Shown here: positions 15,601 through 27,991 of the stretch, piece after piece
Numbering within the stretch: the first letter of the stretch is position 1
Layout of the letters: each line of letters starts with the position of its first letter
From: Eurosta solidaginis
Taxonomy: Eukaryota > Arthropoda > Insecta > Diptera > Tephritidae
DNA length: 64,000 nt
Direction of reading: 5' to 3'
Assembly: GCF_040869045.1 (NCBI RefSeq)
Contig: NC_090324.1
Coordinates: 193,872,028 to 193,936,027 of the forward strand
Program-made: the position numbers and the translations under genes
The notes under the pieces: generated by a model
What the model saw: only the letters and a program-made list of their open reading frames with translations
What the model was told of the DNA's origin: nothing
Databases searched by the model: none

Positions 15601-18600
15601 TCGTATATATAGTATATATATGGTGGTATATATAGTATATATATGGTGGTATATATAGTATATATATATAGTATATATATATATATTTTCGCAAATTTTA
15701 GCCCCATTTTAACAGCTAGAAGCTTCAAATTTCACCGAATATTTACTTATATAGCATATATTGTTGTCTGAAAAAATCATAGAGATCGGTTGTATATATA
15801 GTATATATCTCATACAACCGATTGTTCAGATAAGAAACTTTTCGCAATTTCTACCCCATTTTAACAGCTATAAGCTTCAAATTTCACCGATTGCTTACGT
15901 ATATAGCATATATTGTTGTCTGAAAAAATCATAGAGATCGGTTGTATATATAGTATATATATCATACAACCGATTGTTCAGATAAGAAACTTTTCGCAAT
16001 TTCTACCCCATTTTAACAGCTATAAGCTTCAAATTTCACTGATTGCTTAGGTATATAGCATATATTGTTGTCTGAAAAAATCATAGAGATCGGTTCTATA
16101 TATAGTATATATCTCATACAACCGATTGTTCAGATAAGAAACTTTTCGCAATTTCTACCCCATTTTAACAGCTAGGAGCTTCAAATTTCACCAACTGCTT
16201 ACGTGTATAGCATATATTGATGTCTGAAAAAATCATTGAGATCGGTGATATACATAGTATATATCTCATACAACCGATTGTTCAGATAAGAAACTTTGCG
16301 CAATTTCTGCCCCGTTTTAACAGTTAGAAGCTTCAAGTTTCACAAAATGCTTTCGTATATAGCATATATTGTTGTCTGAAAAAATCATAGAGATCGGTGG
16401 TATATATATTATATACTTCATATAAACTGTCATATTGACCCCTTTTTTACGGCTAGAAGCTTCAAGATTCATCAAATTTTCTTCAAATAGTTACGTTTAC
16501 GTCATATATTTTTGAAATACGTGATTCGTACCCATAGTTTTTACATGCAGACCACAAAAAACGTGAAGCTTTGCATCCTCACACAGATTACCTACCTATT
16601 TTTTATTTTATATTTATCTTAAAAATCGTTTAGATATGTTCAAATTTCACCAAATGCTTACGTGTATAGCATATATTGTTGTCTGAGAAAATCATAGATA
16701 CCGGTGGTATATATAGTATATATCCCATACAACCGATTGTTCAGATAAGAAACTTTGCGCAATTTCTTCCCCATTTTAACAGTTATAAGCTTCAAATTTC
16801 ACCGATTGCTTACGTATATAGTATGTATTGTTGTGTCAAAAAATCATAGAGATCGGTGATATATATAATATATATATGATGGTATATATAGTATATATAT
16901 ATACTATATATATATTTTTTTTACGATTTCGGCCCCATTTTAACAGCTAGAAGCTTCAAATTTCACCAACTGCTTACGTGTATAGCATATATTGATGTCT
17001 GAAAAAATCATTGAGATCCGTGGTACACATAGTATATATCTCATACAACCGATTGTTCAGATAAGAAACTTTGCGCAATTTCTGCCCCGTTTTAACAGTT
17101 AAAAGCTTCAAATTTCACAAAATGCTTACGAATATAGCATATATTGTTGTCTGAAAAAATCATAGAGATCGGTTGTATATATAGTATATATCTCATACAA
17201 CCGATTGTTCAGATAAGAAACTTTTCGCAATTTCTACCCCATTTTAACAGCTATAAGCTTCAAATTTCACCGATTGCTTACGTATATACCATATATTGTT
17301 GTCTGAAAAAATCATAGAGATCGGTTGTATATATAGTATATATCTCATACAACCGATTGTTCAGATAAGAAACTTTTCGCAATTTCTACCCCATTTTAAC
17401 AGCTATAAGCTTCAAATTTCACTGATTGCTTAGGTATATAGCATATATTGTTGTCTGAAAAAATCATAGAGATCGGTTCTATATATAGTATATATCTCAT
17501 ACAACCGATTGTTCAGATAAGAAACTTTTCGCAATTTCTACCCCATTTTAACAGCTAGAAGCTTCAAATTTCACCAACTGCTTACGTGTATAGCATATAT
17601 TGATGTCTGAAAAAATCATTGAGATCGGTGATATACATAGTATATATCTCATACAACCGATTGTTCAGATAAGAAACTTTGCGCAATTTCTGCCCCGTTT
17701 TAACAGTTAGAAGCTTCAAATTTCACAAAATGCTTTCGTATATAGCATATATTGTTGTCTGAAAAAATCATAGAGATCGGTGGTATATATATTATATACT
17801 TCATATAAACTGTCATATTGACCCCTTTTTTACGGCTAGAAGCTTCAAGATTCATCAAATTTTCTTCAAATAGTTACGTTTACGTCATATATTTTTGAAA
17901 TACGTGATTCGTAGCCATAGTTTTTGCATGCAGACCACAAAAAACGTGAAGCTTTGCATCCTCACACAGATTACCTACCTATTTTTATACCTTTCATGAA
18001 AATGAAATGGTATATTAATTTCGTCACGAAACCGAAAATTGTAAGTCCTTAAAGGAAAATAGATAAACCCACCATTAAGTATACCGAAATAATCAGGTTG
18101 AAGAGCTGAGTTGTTTTAGCCATGTCCGTCTGTCCGTCTGTCCGTCTGTCTGTTTGTATGCAAACTAGTCCCTCAATTTTTGAGATATCTTGATAAAATT
18201 TGGTGAGCAGATGTATTTGGGTGTCCGATTAGACATTTGTCGGAACCGACCGGATCGGACCACTATAGCATATATCCTCCATACAACCGATTTTTCAGAA
18301 AAAGAGGATTTTTGTAATATCTTACCCAATTTAACAGATTGAAGCTTCAAACTTCACCATATACTTTCGTATATTGAACATATTGTTGCCTGAAAAAATT
18401 TATGAGATCGGTCGTATATATAGTATATATATGGTGGTATATATAGTATATATATGGTGGTATATATAGTATATATATATAGTATATATATATATATTTT
18501 CGCAAATTTTAGCCCCATTTTAACAGCTAGAAGCTTCAAATTTCACCGAATATTTACTTATATAGCATATATTGTTGTCTGAAAAAATCATAGAGATCGG

Positions 18601-20836
18601 TTGTATATATAGTATATATCTCATACAACCGATTGTTCAGATAAGAAACTTTTCGCAATTTCTACCCCATTTTAACAGCTATAAGCTTCAAATTTCACCG
18701 ATTGCTTACGTATATAGCATATATAGTTGTCTGAAAAAATCATAGAGATCGGTTGTATATATAGTATATATATCATACAACCGATTGTTCAGATAAGAAA
18801 CTTTTCGCAATTTCTACCCCATTTTAACAGCTATAAGCTTCAAATTTCACTGATTGCTTAGGTATATAGCATATATTGTTGTCTGAAAAAATCATAGAGA
18901 TCGGTTCTATATATAGTATATATCTCATACAACCGATTGTTCAGATAAGAAACTTTTCGCAATTTCTACCCCATTTTAACAGCTAGGAGCTTCAAATTTC
19001 ACCAACTGCTTACGTGTATAGCATATATTGATGTCTGAAAAAATCATTGAGATCGGTGATATACATAGTATATATCTCATACAACCGATTATTCAGATAA
19101 GAAACTTTGCGCAATTTCTGCCCCGTTTTAACAGTTAGAAGCTTCAAATTTCACAAAATGCTTTCGTATATAGCATATATTGTTGTCTGAAAAAATCATA
19201 GAGATCGGTGGTATATATATTATATACTTCATATAAACTGTCATATTGACCCCTTTTTTACGGCTAGAAGCTTCAAGATTCATCAAATTTTCTTCAAATA
19301 GTTACGTTTACGTCATATATTTTTGAAATACGTGATTCGTAGCCATAGTTTTTACATGCAGACCACAAAAAACGTGAAGCTTTGCATCCTCACACAGATT
19401 ACCTACCTATTTTTATACCTTTCATGAAAATGAAATGGTATATTAATTTCGTCACGAAACCGAAAATTGTAAGTCCTTAAAGGAAAATAGATAGACCCAC
19501 CATTAAGTATACCGAAATAATCAGGTTGAAGAGCTGAGTTGTTTTAGCCATGTCCGTCTGTCCGTCTGTCCGTCTGTCTGTTTGTATGCAAACCAGTCAC
19601 TCAATTTTTGAGATATCTTGATAAAATTTGGTGAGCAGGTGTATTTGGGTGTCCGATTAGACATTTGTCGGAACCGACCGGATCGGACCACTATAGCATA
19701 TATCCTCCATACAACCGATTTTTCAGAAAAAGAGGATTTTTGTAATATCTTACCCAATTTAACAGATTGAAGCTTCAAACTTCACCATATACTTTCGTAT
19801 ATTGAACATATTGTTGCCTGAAAAAATTTATGAGATCGGTCGTATATATAGTATATATATGGTGGTATATATAGTATATATATGGTGGTATATATAGTAT
19901 ATATATATAGTATATATATATATATTTTCGCAAATTTTAGCCCCATTTTAACAGCTAGAAGCTTCAAATTTCACCGAATATTTACTTATATAGCATATAT
20001 TGTTGTCTGAAAAAATCATAGAGATCGGTTGTATATATAGTATATATCTCATACAACCGATTGTTCAGATAAGAAACTTTTCGCAATTTCTACCCCATTT
20101 TAACAGCTATAAGCTTCAAATTTCACCGATTGCTTACGTATATAGCATATATTGTTGTCTGAAAAAATCATAGAGATCGGTTGTATATATAGTATATATA
20201 TCATACAACCGATTGTTCAGATAAGAAACTTTTCGCAATTTCTACCCCATTTTAACAGCTATAAGCTTCAAATTTCACTGATTGCTTAGGTATATAGCAT
20301 ATATTGTTGTCTGAAAAAATCATAGAGATCGGTTCTATATATAGTATATATCTCATACAACCGATTGTTCAGATAAGAAACTTTTCGCAATTTCTACCCC
20401 ATTTTAACAGCTAGGAGCTTCAAATTTCACCAACTGCTTACGTGTATAGCATATATTGATGTCTGAAAAAATCATTGAGATCGGTGATATACATAGTATA
20501 TATCTCATACAACCGATTGTTCAGATAAGAAACTTTGCGCAATTTCTGCCCCGTTTTAACAGTTAGAAGCTTCAAATTTCACAAAATGCTTTCGTATATA
20601 GCATATATTGTTGTCTGAAAAAATCATAGAGATCGGTGGTATATATATTATATACTTCATATAAACTGTCATATTGACCCCTTTTTTACGGCTAGAAGCT
20701 TCAAGATTCATCAAATTTTCTTCAAATAGTTACGTTTACGTCATATATTTTTGAAATACGTGATTCGTAGCCATAGTTTTTACATGCAGACCACAAAAAA
20801 CGTGAAGCTTTGCATCCTCACACAGATTACCTACCT

Positions 20837-23800
20837 ATTTTTTATTTTATATTTATCTTAAAAATCGTTTAGATATGTTCAAATTTCACCAAATGCTTAC
20901 GTGTATAGCATATATTGTTGTCTGAGAAAATCATAGATACCGGTGGTATATATAGTATATATCCCATACAACCGATTGTTCAGATAAGAAACTTTGCGCA
21001 ATTTCTTCCCCATTTTAACAGTTATAAGCTTCAAATTTCACCGATTGCTTACGTATATAGTATGTATTGTTGTGTCAAAAAATCATAGAGATCGGTGATA
21101 TATATAATATATATATGATGGTATATATAGTATATATATATACTATATATATATTTTTTTTACGATTTCGGCCCCATTTTAACAGCTAGAAGCTTCAAAT
21201 TTCACCAACTGCTTACGTGTATAGCATATATTGATGTCTGAAAAAATCATTGAGATCGGTGGTACACATAGTATATATCTCATACAACCGATTGTTCAGA
21301 TAAGAAACTTTGCGCAATTTCTGCCCCGTTTTAACAGTTAGAAGCTTCAAATTTCACAAAATGCTTACGTATATAGCATATATTGTTGTCTGAAAAAATT
21401 ATAGAGATCGGTCGTATATATATTATATACTTCATATAAACTGTCATTTTGACCCCTTTTTTACGGCTAGAATCTTCAAAATTCATCAAATTTCATCAAA
21501 TAGTTACGTTTTCGTCATATATTTTTGAAATACGTGATTCGTAGTCATAGTTTTTACACGCAGACCACAAAAAACCTGAAACTTTGCATCCTCACACAAA
21601 GTACCTACCCGTTTTTTATTTTATATTTATCTTAAAAATCTTTAAGGTATGTAGATCTGTTCACTATATATTTCTTATCTTATACATCCGATTATTCGGA
21701 GATTACGAACGGGATACGATTATTGTTCAGCCCCATTCATGAAAGGTATGAAGTCTTCGGCACAGCCGAAGACAGTCCCGTTCTTACTTGTTTATTTTAT
21801 ATTTATCTTAAAAACCGTTTAGATATGTTCAAATTTCACCAAATGCTTACGTGTATAGCATATATTGTTGTCTGAGAAAATCATAGATACCGGTGGTATA
21901 TATAGTATATATCCCATACAACCGATTGTTCAGATAAGAAACTTTGCGCAATTTCTTCCCCATTTTAACAGTTATAAGCTTCAAATTTCACCGATTGCTT
22001 ACGTATATAGTATGTATTGTTGTGTCAAAAAATCATAGAGATCGGTGATATATATAATATATATATGATGGTGTATATAGTATATATATATACTATATAT
22101 ATATTTTTTTTACGATTTCGGCCCCATTTTAACAGCTAGAAGCTTCAAATTTCACCAACTGCTTACGTGTATAGCATATATTGATGTCTGAAAAAATCAT
22201 TGAGATCGGTGGTACACATAGTATATATCTCATACAACCGATTGTTCAGATAAGAAATTTTGCGCAATTTCTGCCCCGTTTTAACAGTTAGAAGCTTCAA
22301 ATTTCACAAAATGCTTACGTATATAGCATATATTGTTGTCTGAAAAAATCATAGAGATCGGTCGTATATATATTATATACTTCATATAAACTGTCATTTT
22401 GACCCCTTTTTTACGGCTAGAATCTTCAAAATTCATCAAATTTCATCAAATAGTTACGTTTTCGTCATATATTTTTGAAATACGTGATTCGTAGTCATAG
22501 TTTTTACACGCAGACCACAAAAAACCTGAAACTTTGCATCCTCACACAAAGTACCTACCCGTTTTTTATTTTATATTTATCTTAAAAATCTTTAAGGTAT
22601 GTAGATCTGTTCACTATATATTTCTTATCTTATACATCCGATTATTCGGAGATTACGAACGGGATAAGATTATTGTTCAGCCCCATTCATGAAAGGTATG
22701 AAGTCTTCGGCACAGCCGAAGACAGTCCCGTTCTTACTTGTTTATTTTATATTTATCTTAAGAATCTTTAAGGTATGTAGATCTGTTCACTATATATTTC
22801 TTATCTTATACATCCGATTATTCGGAGATTACGAACGGGATAAGATTATTGTTCAGCCCCATTCATGAAAGGTATGAAGTCTTCGGCACAGCCGAAGACA
22901 GTCCCGTTCTTACTTGTTTATTTTATATTTATCTTAAAAATCGTTTAGATATGTTCAAATTTCACCAAATGCTTACGTGTATAGCATATATTGTTGTCTG
23001 AGAAAATCATAGATACCGGTGGTATATATAGTATATATCCCATACAACCGATTGTTCAGATAAGAAACTTTGCGCAATTTCTTCCCCATTTTAACAGTTA
23101 TAAGCTTCAAATTTCACCGATTGCTTACGTATATAGTATGTATTGTTGTGTCAAAAAATCATAGAGATCGGTGATATATATAATATATATATGATGGTAT
23201 ATATAGTATATATATATACTATATATATATTTTTTTTACCATTTCGGCCCCATTTTAACAGCTAGAAGCTTCAAATTTCACCAACTGCTTACGTGTATAG
23301 CATATATTGATGTCTGAAAAAATCATTGAGATCGGTGGTACACATAGTATATATCTCATACAACCGATTGTTCAGATAAGAAACTTTGCGCAATTTCTGC
23401 CCCGTTTTAACAGTTAGAAGCTTCAAATTTCACAAAATGCTTACGTAGATAGCATATATTGTTGTCTGAAAAAATTATAGAGATCGGTCGTATATATATT
23501 ATATACTTCATATAAACTGTCATTTTGACCCCTTTTTTACGGCTATAATCTTCAAAATTCATCAAATTTCATCAAATAGTTACGTTTTCGTCATATATTT
23601 TTGAAATACGTGATTCGTAGTCATAGTTTTTACACGCAGACCACAAAAAACCTGAAACTTTGCATCCTCACACAAAGTACCTACCCGTTTTTTATTTTAT
23701 ATTTATCTTAAAAATCTTTAAGGTATGTAGATCTGTTCACTATATATTTCTTATCTTATACATCCGATTATTCGGAGATTACGAACGGGATAAGATTATT

Positions 23801-26800
23801 GTTCAGCCCCATTCATGAAAGGTATGAAGTCTTCGGCACAGCCGAAGACAGTCCCGTTCTTACTTGTTTATTTTATATTTATCTTAAAAATCGTTTAGAT
23901 ATGTTCAAATTTCACCAAATGCTTACGTGTATAGCATATATTGTTGTCTGAGAAAATCATAGATACCGGTGGTATATATAGTATATATCCCATACAACCG
24001 ATTGTTCAGATAAGAAACTTTGCGCAATTTCTTCCCCATTTTAACAGTTATAAGCTTCAAATTTCACCGATTGCTACGTATATAGTATGTATTGTTGTGT
24101 CAAAAAATCATAGAGATCGGTGATATATATAATATATATATGATGGTATATATAGTATATATATATACTATATATATATTTTTTTTACGATTTCGGCCCC
24201 ATTTTAACAGCTAGAAGCTTCAAATTTCACCAACTGCTTACGTGTATAGCATATATTGATGTCTGAAAAAATCATTGAGATCGGTGGTACACATAGTATA
24301 TATCTCATACAACCGATTGTTCAGATAAGAAACTTTGCGCAATTTCTGCCCCGTTTTAACAGTTAGAAGCTTCAAATTTCACAAAATGCTTACGTATATA
24401 GCATATATTGTTGTCTGAAAAAATCATAGAGATCGGTCGTATATATATTATATACTTCATATAAACTGTCATTTTGACCCCTTTTTTACGGCTAGAATCT
24501 TCAAAATTCATCAAGTTTCATCAAATAGTTACGTTTTCGTCATATATTTTTGAAATACGTGATTCGTAGTCATAGTTTTTACACGCAGACCACAAAAAAC
24601 CTGAAACTTTGCATCCTCACACAAAGTACCTACCCGTTTTTTATTTTATATTTATCTTAAAAATCTTTAAGGTATGTAGATCTGTTCACTATATATTTCT
24701 TATCTTATACATCCGATTATTCGGAGATTACGAACGGGATAAGATTATTGTTCAGCCCCATTCATGAAAGGTATGAAGTCTTCGGCACAGCCGAAGACAG
24801 TCCCGTTCTTACTTGTTTATTTTATATTTATCTTAAAAATCTTTAAGGTATGTAGATCTGTTCACTATATATTTCTTATCTTATACATCCGATTATTCGG
24901 AGATTACGAACGGGATAAGATTATTGTTCAGCCCCATTCATGAAAGGTATGAAGTCTTCGGCACAGCCGAAGACAGTCCCGTTCTTACTTGTTTATTTTA
25001 TATTTATCTTAAAAATCGTTTAGATATGTTCAAATTTCACCAAATGCTTACGTGTATAGCATATATTGTTGTCTGAGAAAATCATAGATACCGGTGGTAT
25101 ATATAGTATATATCCCATACAACCGATTGTTCAGATAAGAAACTTTGCGCAATTTCTTCCCCATTTTAACAGTTATAAGCTTCAAATTTCACCGATTGCT
25201 TACGTATATAGTATGTATTGTTGTGTCAAAAAATCATAGAGATCGGTGATATATATAATATATATATGATGGTATATATAGTAAATATATATACTATATA
25301 TATATTTTTTTTACGATTTCGGCCCCATTTTAACAGCTAGAAGCTTCAAATTTCACCAACTGCTTACGTGTATAGCATATATTGATGTCTGAAAAAATCA
25401 TTAAGATCGGTGGTACACATAGTATATATCTCATACAACCGATTGTTCAGATAAGAAACTTTGCGCAATTTCTGCCCCGTTTTAACAGTTAGAAGCTTCA
25501 AATTTCACAAAATGCTTACGTATATAGCATATATTGTTGTCTGAAAAAATCATAGAGAGCGGTCGTATATATATTATATACTTCATATAAACTGTCATTT
25601 TGACCCCTTTTTTACGGCTAGAATCTTCAAAATTCATCAAATTTCATCAAATAGTTACGCTTTCGTCATATATTTTTGAAATACGTGATTCGTAGTCATA
25701 GTTTTTACACGCAGACCACAAAAAACCTGAAACTTTGCATCCTCACACAAAGTACCTACCCGTTTTTTATTTTATATTTATCTTAAAAATCTTTAAGGTA
25801 TGTAGCTCTGTTCACTATATATTTGTTATCTTATACATCCGATTATTCGGAGATTACGAACGGGATAAGATTATTGTTCAGCCCCATTCATGAAAGGTAT
25901 GAAGTCTTCGGCACAGCCGAAGACAGTCCCGTTCTTACTTGTTTATTTTATATTTGTCTTAAAAATCGTTTAGATATGTTCAAATTTCACCAAATGCTTA
26001 CGTGTATAGCATATATTGTTGTCTGAGAAAATTATAGATACCGGTGGTATATATAGTATATATCCCATACAACCGATTGTTCAGATAAGAAACTTTGCGC
26101 AATTTCTTCCCCATTTTAACAGTTATAAGCTTCAAATTTCACCGATTGCTTACGTATATAGTATGTATTGTTGTGTCAAAAAATCATAGAGATAGGTGAT
26201 ATATATAATATATATATGATGGTATATATAGTATATATATATTTTTTTTACGATTTCGGCCCCATTTTAACAGCTAGAAGCTTCAACTTTCACCAACTGC
26301 TTACGTGTATAGCATATATTGATGTCTGAAAAAATCATTGAGATCGGTGGTACACATAGTATATATCTCATACAACCGATTGTTCAGATAAGAAACTTTG
26401 CGCAATTTCTGCCCCGTTTTAACAGTTAGAAGCTTCAAATTTCACAAAATGCTTACGTATATAGCATATATTGTTGTCTGAAAAAATCATAGAGATCGGT
26501 CGTATATATATTATATACTTCATATAAACTGTCATTTTGACCCCTTTTTTACGGCTAGAATCTTCAAAATTCATCAAATTTCATCAAATAGTTACGTTTT
26601 CGTCATATATTTTTGAAATACGTGATTCGTAGTCATAGTTTTTACACGCAGACCACAAAAAAGCTGAAACTTTGCATCCTCACACAAAGTACCTACCCGT
26701 TTTTTATTTTATATTTATCTTAAAAATCTTTAAGGTATGTAGATCTGTTCACTATATATTTCTTATCTTATACATCCGATTATTCGGAGATTACGAACGG

Positions 26801-27991
26801 GATAAGATTATTGTTCAGCCCCATTCATGAAAGGTATGAAGTCTTCGGCACAGCCGAAGACAGTCCCGTTCTTACTTGTTTATTTTATATTTATCTTAAA
26901 AATCTTTGAGGTATGTAGATCTGTTCACTATATATTTCTTATCTTATACATCCGATTATTCGGAGATTACGAACGGGATAAGATTATTGTTCAGCCCCAT
27001 TCATGAAAGGTATGAAGTCTTCGGCACAGCCGAAGACAGTCCCGTTCTTACTTGTTTATTTTATATTTATCTTAAAAATCGTTTAGATATGTTCAAATTT
27101 CACCAAATGCTTACGTGTATAGCATATATTGTTGTCTGAGAAAATCATAGATACCGGTGGTATATATAGTATATATCCCATACAATCGATTGCTCAGATA
27201 AGAAACTTTGCGCAATTTCTTCCCCATTTTAACAGTTATAAGCTTCAAATTTCACCGATTGCTTACGTATATAGTATGTATTGTTGTGTCAAAAAATCAT
27301 AGAGATCGGTGATATATATAATATATATATGATGGTATATATAGTATATATATATTTTTTTTACGATTTCGGCCCCATTTTAACAGCTAGAAGCTTCAAA
27401 TTTCACCAACTGCTTACGTGTATAGCATATATTGATGTCTGTAAAAATCATTGAGATCGGTGGTACACATAGTATATATCTCATACAACCGATTGTTCAG
27501 ATAAGAAACTTTGCGCAATTTCTGCCCCGTTTTAACAGTTAGAAGCTTCAAATTTCACAAAATGCTTACGTATATAGCATATATTGTTGTCTGAAAAAAT
27601 CATAGAGATCGGTCGTATATATATTATATACTTCATATAAACTGTCATTTTGACCCCTTTTTTACGGCTAGAATCTTCAAAATTCATCAAATTTCATCAA
27701 ATAGTTACGTTTTCGTCATATATTTTTGAAATACGTGATTCGTAGTCATAGTTTTTACACGCAGACCACAAAAAACCTGAAACTTTGCATCCTCACACAA
27801 AGTACCTACCCGTTTTTTATTTTATATTTATCTTAAAAATCTTTAAGGTATGTAGATCTGTTCACTATATATTTCTTATCTTATACATCCGATTATTCGG
27901 AGATTACGAACGGGATAAGATTATTGTTCAGCCCCATTCATGAAAGGTATGAAGTCTTCGGCACAGCCGAAGACAGTCCCGTTCTTACTTG
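20837..27991. repeat. Satellite zone II: module B units with ~2.07-kb super-period
   Basis: No module A occurs here. The module B hairpin starts near 21753, 22713, 22879, 23829, 24778, 24954, 25904, 26841, 27017 and 27954. Spacings are 960, 166, 950, 949, 176, 950, 937, 176 and 937 bp, so every second interval pattern repeats at about 2.05-2.08 kb. A 950-bp unit holds about five 152-bp monomers, a non-monomeric stretch (catataaactgtcattttg to catcctcacacaaag) and module B. The short unit is module B alone. Confidence 0.9.
27800..27991 (+). repeat. Module B (right end of family 1), last copy
   Basis: Reads ttttttattttatatttatc, aaggtatgtagatctg, ttatacatccgattattcgg, gaacggga, cccattcatgaaaggtatg, a perfect hairpin with 9-base arms GTCTTCGGC and GCCGAAGAC around ACA, then agtcccgttcttacttg. 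The gaacggga site is the exact inverse of tcccgttc, so a second, longer stem encloses the hairpin. The stretch atgaaaggtat is the exact reverse complement of atacctttcat at the start of module A, as expected for paired ends of one element. After ...cttacttg at about 27991 the sequence turns into Gypsy coding sequence. Confidence 0.8.

Larger units (their letters stand above)
1..20836. repeat. Satellite zone I: higher-order units headed by module A
   Basis: Units are marked by a head starting tatacctttcatgaaaatg at about 1959, 3331, 4762, 6965, 9677, 11256, 12557, 13840, 15175, 17986 and 19414, giving lengths of about 1372, 1431, 2203, 2712, 1579, 1301, 1283, 1335, 2811 and 1428 bp. The length differences come from the number and type of 152-bp monomers between heads. 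The monomer series closes with a non-monomeric stretch ending catcctcacaca, then the next head. In some places (about 1180, 6187, 16600, 20837) that stretch instead runs into ttttttattttatatttatc and more monomers without a head. Confidence 0.9.
1..27991. repeat. 28-kb satellite array (family 1), open at left edge
   Basis: The whole first 28 kb is tandem repeat with no other gene or element inside. The basic monomer is about 152 bp: successive gcttcaaatttcac sites fall near 304, 457, 609, 761 and 913. A monomer typically carries gcttcaaatttcac, then gcttacgtatatagcatat, then gtctgaaaaaatcata, then an inverted repeat around an AT-only loop, then cagataagaaact and accccattttaacag. Copies differ by few substitutions and small indels. 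The array starts in the middle of a module A, so it continues outside the window. Short open frames on both strands recur with the repeat and are not genes. It ends at a Gypsy remnant. Confidence 0.95.

Noticed and set aside
26906..27139. Plus-strand frames over module B (for example 25823-26026, 26906-27139)
   Set aside because: They cross repeat borders, include the structural hairpin and have no recognisable domain.
1..27991. CRISPR-like array
   Set aside because: Repeats are about 152 bp with no unique spacers, in a eukaryotic setting with no cas genes.
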